NCBI RefSeq assembly: GCF_016545825.1
Contig: NC_052616.1
Coordinates: 35,702,192 to 35,766,191 of the forward strand
From: Eucalyptus grandis
Lineage: Eukaryota; Streptophyta; Magnoliopsida; Myrtales; Myrtaceae
Direction: 5' to 3'
DNA: 64,000 bases
Part shown: piece by piece, positions 25,701 to 40,000 of the stretch
How positions within the stretch are numbered: position 1 is the stretch's first letter
Layout of the letters: every line of letters begins with the position of its first letter
Program-made: the position numbers and the translations under genes
The notes under the pieces: generated by a model
What the model was told of the DNA's origin: nothing
The model's input: only the letters and a program-made list of their open reading frames with translations
The model's database searches: none

Positions 25701-28700
25701 TAACTCTGCCACAAATCTAGAGTTGACACCCTCCCTTCTAGTTAAGCTTTGAACTGCTGCCTTGTTCTTTTGTATTTTTTTTCCTGCCCCTTTGCTATCC
25801 TTCAAATTGTCTTTGGAATTATGTTGTATTTCTACTTCGAATCCTAATTCATGGGCGAAGGCCTTTCGTCTTTAAAAGAAGAAAAAATTCGAAACTTCCT
25901 GCTTCTCGCTCTCTTCGGGGTCAGTGGTTATCAACTGGACTTACACACATTCTAGTAATGAAATCAAATTTGGACGTGTCAGTCTATCTCAGCTCAACTC
26001 AAATCCAATTACCAAAGCCAGATTATAGCCCGAAACGCGACTGAAGGAAGTCGGTTATCGAAGCCAAAGAAATTGAAAAGAAATTAAGACACTTAAAACG
26101 TTCGAACTCAACTTGGAATTGTTTAAAAGAAATTCATGGTTTAGAATTTCTAATAAGATTTCACAACCTTCCTCTCGACTAAGTCAATTTTTGCAGTATT
26201 CGCCGGACAAATTCCTCTTACACCTCTAAAAAAAGATCATGGGATTTGAATTGGAACTCAGTCTTAGTCCATGATCAAAAAAGTGATTATGATCTATTAC
26301 GATTGAGAGATGGGACATGGCTAAAAATTGGAAAAGTTATTCAAAATGTCCTAAACCTATTGTACAACGGCCAATCTAATCCAAAACCTTTCAATTGTCC
26401 AATTAAGGATGCGTTTGATTCAATTTTCCCAATAGGCTTTCAACCTCCAAAGCCCTTTGGAGAAATGTTGGGGTGTTTCTTTCAGTCAAATGCTGATCTT
26501 GAGAAAGCTGAAAACCCAATGCTAATGGGGACCAGCTTTGGGTTTTTAGTATAGGTTCTCAACATTTGGCCAAATGCTAAAACTACTATTATTTTTTTCC
26601 AAAACTACCATCATAAATTTTTTAATTTTTCGGTTTTACCTTTCATTGTTTCAAAACTACCCTCACCTTCACTAGAGTCGGCAAAGAGTTTAATATTTTT
26701 AATAAAAAAAATGAAATCCAAATGCCTTTTATAAAAAAAAAAAAGATTTGCCAAATACTATTTACGCCAAAATAGCTTTGCAAAGAATTTTTACCAAGCG
26801 CAATTTACATTTCCTCAAAACCTTTAGGCCAAAGACACTTGCATTTCCTCAAGGCCCATTTCCAAAGTTGAACCAAATGTAGCCTAAGTCCTAAACTTAT
26901 CATACGATGGCCAATTAAGTTCAAAATATTTGAATTGAGTCAATTTAGCGCTAATTTTTCTTATTGATTTGTTAGTTTATTCAAAATCCTTTTAATAATT
27001 CATCAAATGTCATTCCAACCAAATTTACCTAAAAAGTGTTGACATGACTATCTAGTTAGCCACGGCTGTCCAATATGACACTATAACATTGACGTGGACA
27101 ATTTTTGCAATTTTTTTATCTTATAAATATTTTACTTCTTTTTTTTCCCTTTATCAATCATCACCTAGCCTCATCCGTCACACCCCGATTCTCGAGTGCG
27201 TGCCCATCCCTCTTTGGTCAATAATATTTTGCGACTTCCTAGGACGAGTCGCCGACCCTTTCTTTTTATTATACATGCGGAAGCGAATATTAAATCCTCT
27301 GACAGTAACCATCTCATGATTAAAAAAAAGAAAAAAGCAAGACAACACATTCACAAACAAACATGCTTTTATAAACAATGTGTTTAGATACAAATCGAGT
27401 CTAGTCAAAAGTCTACAAGAAGGTTAGTTCTCAAAAACAAAGGTATTGTCCTATGACATACTAGTCGGACCCAAACGCCAATCCTTTTGACTTCACTTTC
27501 ACATACTCCGGGGCTTTGGTCCTCCATGACCACCTTCTAAATACTTGAAAATGGTTATACAATAACCAGTGAGACAATGTCTCAGCAAGTCCATGCTTTA
27601 AACCCCGATCAGGAGAGTAATACGCCTAGAAGCGTCTTAACCACACCATCACACATTTAGTATAGAGGACTTATCTCGCCTCAATTCCACCCTGCAGGTC
27701 AGTACAATTCATATATCACATACGTGCACTAACAACACCCGGGCCTTTGGAATATCTCATTCAATCTTAGTCAATCAATTGAGTCAACATCATTAATCCA
27801 TCATTCAATCAAACAATCCACAAGAGTTCTGATTATAAGGCCAAACCGTTATGATACGCCCCATTCCATGTTACACAATTTCTTCTCATAATTAGGCACG
27901 ATCAATTATATCAGGGGTTCCATCTACACCCGATATTAACTCTCAACATTCCCACTCAAAATCAAACTCCACATTCCAACTCAATACCAGACTCAAATGG
28001 CCTAGAGTGCACCCAACCCTAGCACAGGGCCCAAATGACCTTGGTCAGGGCTTTTCTAGCCTTAGTTGGGAGACGCTGTGTTGAGAGACGCTGTGATCGG
28101 GCGAGCCACTAGCTAGCACTAATTTTCTCTTTCTTTGAAGAATCACTTATCACACACACGTGCGCGCGCACACACGCGCACACACACGCACACACATATA
28201 TACACGCGCGCTCTAACCCCTCGTTTCTCTTTCATTTGATTAACTCAATATTCATGTTCGTGGAAAGCTCATGACTTGAATTTTCCAAAAAAAATTTCCT
28301 TTTTCTAGAGAAGTCTTCTTGTCGTGAGTGCAAAGCATCACTTCATTTTGGTCTTATTTGAAGAACTAGGTTTTGTTTCAAAGTGTTGTGACCCTCCCAA
28401 GGTGAACGCAAGGGAGATTAACAGATTGCTAAGCAAGCACAAATAAGCCTCTTACAAGATGGCACTTACGCTTTGTGTAGTCCCTCCCAAGCCCTACCCA
28501 TGGGAAATTGGTTTCTTATTAATTAGTTAATTGATTTTAACTAGAGCTGCCACTAAAGTTAGGAGCTGAGTAAGACGCGAGAGACAGTTTACTTTTGCAA
28601 ACTAAATATTCATAAGCTCAGAGACTTGATTACGTTAAATAAATCTAACTCCTATTATGGATACCTTTTTCTTTTTTATAAAAGGCTTTGCATGCCATCT

Positions 28701-29324
28701 TCATATGGATACTCAAAAAAATAAAAATCCGATCAAATTATAACAAAGCATGTAGAAGATGAGGAAAGAAATAGCCCAAGCTATATCAGGCAATATTATA
28801 CAATGCCTTACTATTAAGTTTTGGGACAAAAACCTTGTGATGCAATAATCATCTAATATGCCATCTACATCTTTTTATTATATATTTATGATTTCTTTTC
28901 ATTACTATTATGAGTTAATCTACCTAAGTGCTTGTGAATAAAATAAGAGCTAATCGAATGCTTAGGAACTAAGTAGAGCTATATGCATGACTAAAACAGT
29001 ATAAAGATTCAATCTTTTTGGGTGGGGGTGTAGGTAAACACTATGTATAATCGACGAACTTGCAAATAATAAACTATACACATATTGAATTTAGTGTAAA
29101 AGCAAATCTAACGCAATGGGAACATGGTGGATGAAGCGAAATCATGCAAGCAAACAACGAGATCACTCTGGGATACTTCAAGGGGCAGAACACGGACGAA
29201 ACATACTCAGTCCAATCCAATCATGCAAAGGGAACAACTAGGTGACATGATTCATCCATAGCCAAGTTAATGCGAAGGGGATTAAGACATAACGAGTTCA
29301 TATCAAAATTTTATGAGATGAATC
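22780..29324. other. Long intergenic region, repeats only
   Basis: No gene is supported over 6.5 kb. 25340-25540 and 26890-27110 resemble non-autonomous repeats built on cctaaac/caattgagt/ggcc words. 27176-28230 resembles part of an LTR (starting tcacaccccgattctcgagt) but has no matching partner or coding core in the window. 28147-28212 is a (CA)/(CG) microsatellite. Confidence 0.4.
28147..28212. repeat. (CA)n/(CG)n microsatellite
   Basis: Alternating purine-pyrimidine tract with cacacacgtgcgcgcgcaca and similar runs. Such tracts can adopt Z-DNA. No function is inferred. Confidence 0.85.
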
Positions 29325-30045
29325 ATGGAATCTAGAAATAAGTGTGGAAATTCCTAACTCGTGTTAATTCACAGGAACACCTTATGATTCATCATACATG
29401 CATGGCTTTGGGACTTTGCAAACAAATCATAAGAGTGGCAAACACGGAATCGGATTCTGATCATACCAAAAGATAAAGCGGAAAAGGGAAGGAATCAGAA
29501 AGCTTTACCATGATAAACGGATGGCCGAATGTGTGTCGTGGCCCGCTTGCGTGCGTCGGATTCTTATCATACCAAAAAAAATGAAAGGATGGCTTCTTGT
29601 TCCTCAGCAACCTTTTTGACTGTCTAAGCTTTTTCTTCCACTCACGATTTCCACTCAGAATTTGTCTTTTTCTGGTCTGATTGGTGCCTCTCGTCTGATT
29701 TTGATTTTCCATTACTTTCCACCTCTCACTCAAATCCCCCTTTTTAAATTGTCGGCCACCGAAAGCCAGCCTCCCTTAAGCGCACGAAAGGATTTTCCTT
29801 AATCGATAACCAAATAGATTCTACATCAAACAATCGAGCGAAGGAACTTGTGTCAATATAACAATCTGAATTTATTCTGTCCTCAATGAAAATAAGTCCG
29901 TGTATTCACACCTGTTAGATATCTTGATCCCTAAGTAAACACCATCATTTTCCGAAATTCTGACATTATTCGTTGTTGACCCCCACCCCACTGAAAAAAG
30001 TCATGCTTCTCTGTCCTCTAGTATAAGAATAAATTATCGCTGATT
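29325..30045 (+). repeat. Upstream flank of the TNL gene, orphan copy
   Basis: 29325-29780 matches 32098-32500 (shared words: ggaatctagaaa, catggctttgggact, ctttaccatgataa). 29851-30040 matches 33791-33955, directly upstream of the TNL start (shared: cacacct..ta.atgtcttg, aaaaaagtcgtgc/tcatgc, tataagaataaat). After 30045 the sequence diverges and no TIR coding follows. This is a copy of the promoter region without its gene. Minus-strand open frames inside it are conserved only weakly and are not taken as genes. Confidence 0.65.
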
Positions 30046-32097
30046 TTCTTTTTCCCAAGATTGTGAGAATCAATCATCATATCTAGCCCACAAGATCATC
30101 TTTTACAATCAAGGGATTAGGAACACAGCTAAAGGTCTATTCCGCTTGCACTGTTATGATCATCCCTCTTATTTGAAAATTTTATTTAATGAATTTTAAT
30201 TGTCAAGGATGATTGGATCAAAATTTATCAAGGATTTAGTATACTGGATCGAGATTACGCAAGTGGTATTAATTTCATCGAGACAGCTCGTACACATTAA
30301 AAAGCAGTGGCACAGTTATCTATTTGGAAAAATTATTGAGTGAACTTAGGGTATAAACCAAATTGAATTTGAACCATTAAAAACAGTGGACTCTAAACGA
30401 ATCTCTTCAATTTTTACGGTTTAGATTTAGTTTACTATATATATTTTCCATTTAATAATTTTTTACTTATTAGATGCAGATAACGGCCCCAAGTGGGACT
30501 TTCGGTCGTGGAAAGCACCTTGGACTCGGAGTGAAGAAGATCGAAGACAAAATAATTGCAGTAGGGAAATACATGCGATAACAGGCAAATAAATTAGACG
30601 AACAAAAGAATACCTTTGGAATTGGGACCCACCACTATTTTCTTTAAATTTTTAATCCACGTTCCTAATAATAAAATTACCTTTAGAATTGGTCATTACA
30701 CTTAAAATTGTACTAGTTATTGATGCCGGGACAATTGCACATATAATAAACAACGGAACTTTAAAAGAACGGAATGCAAGTGTATTCTAAGTTATTGCTC
30801 AAAAGGATCAGAACAATCCACATGGTCATCTCATGATCGTTCACATTTTTCGTGGCTATCGTTAACTGATGAAGCTGGAAACTTTTTTCCTACTACTTTG
30901 GTAAAGTTTCATAGGCTTGACTTAAAAGTCATCACTTTTCTTTTATTTGGGTGCTAAAGAGAAAAGTAGCTAAATTAAATTTAGCGCATAAGCTAAATTT
31001 GGACTTGAAGCGTTGAATATGGGAGACTCCAGCTTTCGGTGCTAAAACAACTTCTCAAGAACTGCTCAAGCTTAGCAACCATCATGCCGATGATCCAACG
31101 CATTTTGTCAATGGCATATTTTACCAAAATATAAGTCAAGCGGCACTATTAATGAGACGTTATAAATAATTCATTCATAATATTTTTCTTTGGAGGAAAG
31201 TCGAAAGTTCATAGTGCTTGATGTTGAATAATTAGTTTCGTGGTTGATGGCATGATGCTTTGAAAGCATCTTAACATTTTCTCACAAAAAACTAACTAAA
31301 CAATTGTGGATGAGCTGTTGTTGGCTCATTTATTTGAAAAACTGGTTGACATTGCGTATTCATTTATAAAGTATCAATACATGTCACTTTATGTTAATCT
31401 GGCTTTTTTTTTATCTTCTTACCCATTTCATTTCTATGATTGAGAATGGAGAATTTAAATATAAACGGGAGGAAAAACTATAGATCATCAACATCCACAT
31501 AATTCAGCATAAGGCATTATGTATGATTAACCATTTAATATTACCATCTTCCCTCTAAGTCCACAGTACTTTTCTTGTTTAGAATTTCAATCTTCAAAAG
31601 ATATTAGTTATGTGATAAAGCAAATGTAGACTTTTTATACACCACATATAGAGACAACTATAATGAGATTTTTAATTTAAACCAACGCAATTTTTTTTAT
31701 CATGTAGTATATTTTTAATATACATGAAGCCTTTAATTTCACAATGCTTGAACATCAACTTGATTGCTTGATTGAGTGCAATATGTGAATACACACTGCT
31801 TCCTTGTTTGAGTCTGCAAATCCCTCACAAACACTAATATATGAAAGAAAAATCCTGCAACAAATAGTATGGATACTATAATATAGGAAGATGTTGAAAT
31901 GATTTTTGAAGAATTCGATATGATGGTAAATTTTCTATACCATATCAAGAAATTAGTGTGATTTTAAGTTTCGATACGTAATTTCTATGTTTTGATTTTT
32001 CAATATATATCTAGATAATTGTGAATGATGCAAAAGAATGTTTATTATTAAAAGGTTTAACACACAGTGAATTTCAGGTCAAAATAGAGTGAGAAAA
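30046..32097. other. Intergenic AT-rich, no gene seen
   Basis: No recognisable coding sequence. The stretch separates the two copies of the TNL upstream flank. Confidence 0.45.
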
Positions 32098-32660
32098 AAG
32101 TGTGGAATCTAGAAACAAGCATGGAAATTCCAAACTTGTGCTCTTTCACACGAATACCTTAGTATTCACACATTCATGGCTTTGGGACTCTGCAAATAAA
32201 TTGCAAGAGTGGCGAACATGGAATTTGGTTCTGATCAAATGAAAACATGAACAAGAAAGAGAAGGAATCAGCAGGCTTTACCATGATAAGCGGATAGCAG
32301 GGTGCGTGAATTGTAGTCCCGTTGCGTGCGTCGCTGGCTTCTTGTTCTTCCTCAAGATCACCGAATCCTACACCTTTTTGACTCTCCAGCTTTTTCTTCT
32401 GCTCACCGCTTTCGAATCTTGTCTGATTCCGGTTTTCCATCACTTTCCAACTCACGCTCAAATCTCTCTTTCTGCGTCACCGAAAGCCATCCCGCACTTG
32501 AAGCTCACGATAGGTTTTACTTTTTCAAAGGGCCCCATCTCTCGCATTTATCTCTTTTTTTCAAAAAAATAACCACCGAATCCTTTTCTCATTCTGTCTC
32601 CAAAGCTCACGGACAGATTTTCCTTAATCAGTCGCCAAATGACCCGCTTCCCGTATCCCT
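32098..32660 (+). repeat. Upstream flank of the TNL gene, second copy (distal part)
   Basis: Homologous to 29325-29780. After about 32660 it departs, and the homology resumes only at 33780, so this copy is interrupted by about 1.1 kb. A third short match to the proximal flank (tgtgttcacactaattagat) lies at 33476-33495. Confidence 0.6.
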
Positions 32661-33779
32661 CCTCTTATCTCATCCCTGGCCAGCTCATTTGACCGAATCA
32701 ATCTTTTGAAATTCCAGATCATCTAGTTTTGCTCTCTGTTTTTGGCCATCAACCGAGGGTCCCTCTATGATTGTCTATTACCGTAACAGTCCCCTCTCTT
32801 GGTTAGTCTCGACTCGTGTAATCCTCATCTTGAAGGTCTTTGATTCAAACTTCCACAATTTATGGCGTCGTGATCCACCTTGTCCGAATCATATCTAACT
32901 CTACAGTAAGGGGTTAGGACCAATTCCACCATCTTGGAGTTGTGTCCAATAACTACCACGATTTTGGAGTTGTCAATTCTAGTTCATCTCGCATGTTGAG
33001 CGGTCCATTGAGCAGATTAAAATGAAGAACTTCATAGCCGAACCCCTGTTTTATTGGACGCAGACAAGCCTTGTTTAATTTAGATGAATTGTGCCTAAAC
33101 ATTGATGTGTCTATTGTTCAAATGAAGAGAAATGCAATGAAAGATGCGAGTGTGGAATTAAGCTAAGCAAATGAATTTTTTTAAGGATCCAATAAGATTG
33201 CTATGAACGAGCTCAATTCTTAATTTTTTGACGAAATAAATGACAAGTCTCCAAGCAAAAATTTATGCATCAACGCAAGGTTGGAGGTATATACTTTGAA
33301 AAACAGATTCTTTGGACATTTAGTGAGGAATGTTGTGATTATTGAATTATGGGAATGAATTGTGATCATATTTATTATATTTCGTTGAGAAGTCATGCTA
33401 ACTTATTGATTAGTAAAGAAGAAGCCAACGAAGTTCTTCTAATTAGTAAGCCTACAACCAGATCACATGAATCCATGTGTTCACACTAATTAGATATCTT
33501 GGTTCATTTTGAAGCACCATACTTCTCTAAAGTTCTACTATTAGTAATGATATGATATTATTTTTTGCCAGTACACTTGGTTGTGCGTGTAATTATGTAT
33601 TTCTTGAGTGCTCATGTGTTAAATTATCATATAGCAAGGAAAAAACAACTACTCAGAAGTTGGAGATGAAATTTTGATGAAGATCACCAAAGTTGTTTTC
33701 ACGGGTGGGCCTATGACCTAGATTACGAGAATCCATCCCCTAGAGTTGTTTCTCCATCTATGCAATGATTTTGTCGGCC

Positions 33780-34048
33780 ACAGAGAAGTTTGAGTCAATA
33801 TGATAATCTAAATAATGCGGTGGCGTGCAGTCCTTTATGAAAAAAAGTCCTTGTGTTCACACCTTTTTAAATGTCTTGGTCCATCCTTAAGCACATCATT
33901 TGCCAAAGTACTAAAAAAAGTCGTGCATCTTTGTCGTTTGCTATAAGAATAAATAAACAAGAAGATCAAGTGGTGAACGAAGTACCTGAAAACATTCTAC
34001 CAAATCTTAAGCGAATAGTTGTTGCTTATTGTTGTACTCCATCATACA
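33780..34048 (+). promoter_or_regulatory. Probable promoter / 5' leader of the TNL gene
   Basis: This lies directly upstream of the TIR start codon and is duplicated at 29851-30040. It contains gctataagaataaat at 33940-33954, a possible TATA element, and agtcaa at 33792, the complement of a W-box core. Both readings are inference from sequence. Confidence 0.4.
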
Positions 34049-37000
34049 ATGGCTTCTTCAACAAAACGCAAAAGGATTCACGACGTTTTCTTGAGTTTTA
34101 GAGGCACGGATGTGCGTAACAACTTCCTTAGTCATCTCTACAAAGCGTTAGTCCATAATGGAATAGAGACTTTCCAGGATAGAGAGAAACTGGAGAAGGG
34201 TGACCAAATATCGCTGGTACTCATGAAGGCCATCGAGCAATCACACATCGCGATTATCGTTTTTTCGGAGAATTATGCTTCCTCAAAATGGTGCTTGGAA
34301 GAGGTGGTGAAGATTATGGAGTGCAAGGAGCAAAGGGGCCTCATTGTTCTACCATTGTTTTATAAAGTGGACCCAAAAGAAGTGAGAGGGGGGAGAAAGA
34401 GTTATGGGAGAGCTCTGGCTGAGCACGAGTCCAAATTCGGGAAGGATTCAGAGGAAGTGAGAAAATGGAAGAAAGCTCTTTTTGACGCTGGTAGCTTATT
34501 CGGGTGGCATTTCAATGATGGGTAAGTTGAATGGAATTTCTATCTTGTGTAAGAAACTAATCTTTACAAATGAGTATAAAGAAAATGTTAAAAAACTTGA
34601 TCGACCCATGGACAAAATGTTAAGTGCATTATTGCGCTTACCCCATTTATCTGGAAGGAGTAAGAAAGTTGCATGCTTTTTTTTTGGTCAAAAGAAAGTT
34701 TGCATGCTTGATACATGATAATTATGTGCATAGGCCGTATAAGGTAATGACATCGTGTTTTGGGGTCTTTAATAGTTTCGAAATTTTGAGCATGATTCCT
34801 AAAAAGCTTGATCAACTATTTAAATAAACCCCATTGCAGTCAAAAAATAAAATAAGTAAATTATTGTGCATAAATTAAAAGAACATGAGTCACCTGGATG
34901 ACTAAAAGTGGAATTTTGAACTTGTTTTGAATGGTGTGGAGCTCCTGGAGTTCTGATTCGACTGCGTCGGAATACATTTTGGTTTTTCTATGATGTTGTG
35001 AGAATTTGACGCACTACTTTATCTTTATTAGCTAGCAATTGCTCTTTATTTGCTTATTCAAGTCACTAAAATGATGTTACAACTTCTTTTTTCCACTTTT
35101 GTCAGAGATGAGTCAGAGCTTATACAAAGCATTGTGGAGAAGATCTCCGCTTTTGTAGACCAAGTACCTTTGCATCTTGCCAAGCATCCAATTGGGATAG
35201 AGTCCCGAGTGGTTAAGCTAAAATTGATGTTAAATGCGGACTCTAGTGATGATGTTGTTATGATGGGATTATGGGGACTGGGAGGCATAGGCAAGACAAC
35301 CTTAGCAAAAGCCCTTTACAATGATACTATTAGACAATTTGAGGGTTCATGTTTTTTAGCAAATGTTCGAGAAACTTCAAAAGGTCACATGGGTCTAGTT
35401 ACTTTGCAAAAACAATTACTAAAGGATATATTACCATTGCAACAAAGATTAGAAGTGTCCAATGTTGATGAAGGTATTAATATAATACAGCATAGACTTC
35501 ATCACAAAAAAGTTCTTCTCATTTTGGACGATGTGGATGACTTGTGCCAATTAAATGCTTTAGCAGGAGAATGTAAGTGGTTTGGTAATGGGAGTTGGAT
35601 CATTGTTACTACAAGAGATAAACATTTGTTGACTGTCCATGGGATAAATCAAGATCATGTGTGTGAAGTTAAAGAACTGGATAATAGTGAAGCTCTTGAG
35701 CTGCTAAGTAAGCATGCTTTTTTGACACACTCAAATTTGAAGATCGGGACAGATCTAGTGGATAGTATTCTGAAGCATGCTAAAGGCCTTCCTTTAGCAC
35801 TTGAGGTGCTGGGTTCCTTCTTGTGTGGTAGAAGAGAACATGAATGGGAAAGTACACTAAAGAAACTTTCCGAAGTTCCTAACAGTAAAATCAATTATGT
35901 GCTCAAAATAAGTTATGATGGACTAGAGGAAAATGAGAAAGAAATTTTTCTTGACATTGCCTGCTTCTTTAAGGGGAGGAATAGTAATTACATAAAGGAA
36001 GTTCTTGATAGTTGTGATCTTGCAGCGGCAATAGGATTAGAAGTTCTCATTGAGAGGTCTTTGATAAAAAATGAGTATATCATAGAAATGCATGACTTGA
36101 TTCAATCCATGGGTATGGAAATTGTGAACCAAGAATGCCGAGATAATCCCAAGAGACGTAGTAGACTATGGCGGTATGGTGATGTTTGTGATGCTTTGTC
36201 AAGCGATGAGGTAAGATTGCAAATCCCATCAAAATTCTGCTCCTTCTCTTTGACTCTATTTACTAAAAATCCATATTCTAAATATAGTCTTGTATATATA
36301 GGGAGATTGTGCTGTAAAAGCCATTGTGTTGGAGCCACCTAAGCTGAAAGAGCTAAGTATCCATCCTAATGCTTTTCCAAAAATGAGAAAGTTGAAATTG
36401 ATCATCCTACACAATGTTCATATTTCTTTCCAAGGCCCTATATGTCTTCCTAATGAGCTAAGATGGATGGAATTTGATGGAAGTGGTACTTGGATTCCAA
36501 AATTTCCTTCTGGTCAAAAGAAATTAGTATGTATTGATATGAGGAAAGGCAGTATCACAGAAGTAGTAAAACACTTTAAGGTGAGCATTTAACTACATAG
36601 ACTGTTTTATTATCCTACTTCATTTGTATGGGCATATGCGTGTTAGAGGTATTAGAGGTACTATTATTCATACATAATTGATGTTCCACTGTTTTAGAAG
36701 CCACTTCTCTATTTTCTTTCAAAATGACGTTAACTACTTGCGTTGGAAATAATGTGCAGCAAACTCGCATCTGAAAAACTGAGGGAAACAACTTTACTAG
36801 AAATATCCAATGGAAACATATTATTGATAAAATACACAATAAAAAGAAATTTTATTATAATATGCAGAAAGAGCAGATTTGAAATTTTTTTTATGAAGGT
36901 CGTTGGATCATGAGTAAATTCAAATGTTAATATATTGAAATATGTGAGATAAAATAAAATAACCAATTTCATGTAGTTGTCCATGGGTATTATATATGTA

Positions 37001-40000
37001 AAATAAGCAATTGAGGCTCATAAATGGAAGGAATAACAAAAGGTTGAAATCCCTCACAATTAGAAGGTTTTTATTACGTTATGTACAAGGACAATTACAT
37101 GCATATATGTATGTATCTATGTATGTATGCATGTATGTATGTATGCATGTATGTATGTATGTATGTATGTATCTAGATGAATCTCAAATACTTTCTAAAC
37201 CTAATATCTCTAACTATTGATGTAATTTTATTTCAAATCAAATCTACCTAGGGAAGAAATTCAAAAAGCAAATATGCTAGTATAAGCTATTTCACCTAAT
37301 TCTAACTATGTCACTAGTTTACATATGAACAATTTTATATACAAAAAAGAATTGTCTAATGATCAAATAAAAGGAAACAAAAACATGATGAACCAATCCG
37401 TTGTCATATATACAAAAGAAAATACACCCAAGGAAAAGCTGGTTGAATGGTCAAGCATTTGATTTAGATGTGGTTGGTTGGATACCTTAATCACAATATG
37501 TCGCATTGAAAATAACCTTAGAGGCCACGTAGTCTCCAAGTTTATGGAGGCTTATTCAATTCGTAAAGAGCGGGATTTGTCCTACACCGGGCTGTAAAAA
37601 AGGCATCATATGAAGGAGCAGCATTTCTAAGTGCATGTAACTAAATATCTACTAGACATCTTGCTAGTAATGCGTGTACAAATAATTCGATATAAGTGAT
37701 CCCGTAGGGGCATGCCTCCAGGAATTGTCACCAATTATAAGGTGATATAAATTATAATTAATTCATTCAAAACTTTTGGCAATCCTTAATTCAATACTTG
37801 TTCTCCCCAATTATACAGTGATATAAATTATCTCCATCAACTATATAGTAATAGGAGTTGTCTTTGATCATATCGGAGTAATTTAGAAATTTAAATTAAC
37901 TAGCCCTTAATTTTTTTCCATGTTTGTTAACGCACAATTCTTTAATACGGAATGTAATTATCTGAAATATATATATAAAAAGAATTGTCATATTTAATGT
38001 ATCGAAAAATCATATGGTATGATTTTGTTACTTGCTAGAATTATTTTTTGTTTGATATATAGTATTTCTTTGTTTGTAAAACCGACATTTAATTTTCTAG
38101 TAATCACGATATATCTTTATTGGTCAAGTATGGAGTATCATGTTATATCTAACTGTTTTGATGATTGTCTAGGATAATTTATTTGAAATATTTTTAATAT
38201 TGTGTATTATATATTATATAACTCTTTAAAATAATATCTAAAAATAAAATGATAAGAATTGTCTCTTATTCGCTAATGTAATTATAAAAACTAAATTGCC
38301 AGGTAGAAATCACTTGTGAGCATGCCATATGACTTAATCTCTCATAAGCTTTACTATATATACATAAAAATTTGAATTTACCGGTAAAGTTTCAAAGGGT
38401 TTAGTAATTTCTCAATACTATATATATGGTAACTTTGAATGAAAATTTATTAATAGGTTAAGAAGTATACTTAGAACCCTATATAGTAGGTTTCAAGTTG
38501 CCTGATCTAACGATGCTCCTTGCCTCCTTTATCATGAAGAGAATTGTGGCCTCAGGATGAAGATCATTAAAAGTGGCAACGGCATTATACAAATACCCTT
38601 CTTTCCCTTTTAGAATGTTTATGGTAGTTGGTTTTGTTGTTTTTGCAGGACTTCCAACAATTGAGGTACATTAAATTGAGTGATTGCGAGTCGCTCGTTA
38701 GTACACCCAACATCTCATGTGCTCCAAATCTTGAAGAATTGAAACTCTGGAATTGCAAAAACTTGGTAGAAGCCCACGAGTCAATTGCATATCATGACAG
38801 GCTCCAAGTCTTGCATTTTGAATGGTGCCCTGAACTTCGTGTTTTTCCAAATGTGCTCAAGTCAAAAAATCTTCGAGATCTCAATCTTTTCGCTTGCTCA
38901 AAATTTGAAAGATTCCCTGATATTCCAGATGAACTCAGAGGCCTGAAAAAACTTTCCATACTAGATACCGCTTTAAAAGAACTTCCTACATCAATAAAAA
39001 ATCTTGTCTCTATAGAGGAAATATATTTAGAGATGGGCAAAAACCCTATAAGTAGTCCATCTAACATTTACAAGTTACAAAAACTTCAATGGTTCAAATA
39101 TTTTCTCCGCCAAATTGTGTTTCCAAACCTCTGGAATTCAGCTGATCCATGCACGAAGATTGGACTTCCAAATTTAAATTTGTCAGACCTTTTAAATTGT
39201 AATTTGTCCCAAGTAGAGTTTCTTGAGGATCTTTCTTGTTTTCCCTCATTGAAATTCTTTAATCTGTCGGTGAACAATATTACTAGCCTTTCTACATCCA
39301 TCAAGTGTGATCGTTTGTCCACATCGTCAATTAGTAAGGTGAGCATTTATCTACATAGACCTTTTTATTATCTACTTCATTTGTATGGGCATTTGCGTAC
39401 TGTATGCACTAGTATCCCTAAGGAAATGGTGTTCCTCTGTTTTAGAAACCACTACTCGATTTTCTTGCAGAATGTCGTTGACTACTTGCGTTGGAAATAA
39501 CATGCAGCATAATTGGCATTGAAAAATTAAGTGAAACATCTTTATAAGAAATCCGCAATGAAAACATTTTGCGGGTAAAATACACAATACAAACAAATTC
39601 TATTATTATATGCAGAAAAAGAAAATTTGAGTTTTCTTATGAAGGCTTTTGAAGCATGAGTATATTCAATTTTTAATATATTAAAATACATGAGAGATAA
39701 AATAAAATAATCGATTTCATGTATTTGCCCATGGGTATTATATTTTTAAAATAAGCAACTGAAGATCATGGATGGAAGGAATGAGAAAGAGGTTAGAATC
39801 CCTCACAAGTAGAAGGTTTTTATTATATATAGAAGGACAAATACTTTCTAAACCTAATATCTCAAACTATTGATGTAGTTTTATTTCAAAATCAAATCTA
39901 CCGAGGGAAGAAATTCAAAATGCAAATATGCTAGTATAAACTATTTCGCCTAATTCTAACTATGTCACTAGTTTACATATAAACAATTTTATATACAAAA

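Noticed and set aside
28147..28212. Z-DNA-forming CA/CG tract as a regulatory element
   Set aside because: No gene nearby and no evidence beyond the microsatellite itself.
27176..28230. LTR-like sequence starting tcacaccccgattctcgagt
   Set aside because: No partner LTR, target duplication or coding core in the window; kept only as a note on the intergenic region.
29461..29733. Minus-strand frames starting MS(E/V)(R/S)WKVMEN shared by 29733 and 32461
   Set aside because: The resemblance comes from the duplicated flank; the two frames diverge soon after and have no domain.
35281..35305. P-loop coding as a target for miR482/2118-type small RNAs
   Set aside because: The site type is known for NLRs, but I could not judge pairing without an alignment to actual microRNAs.
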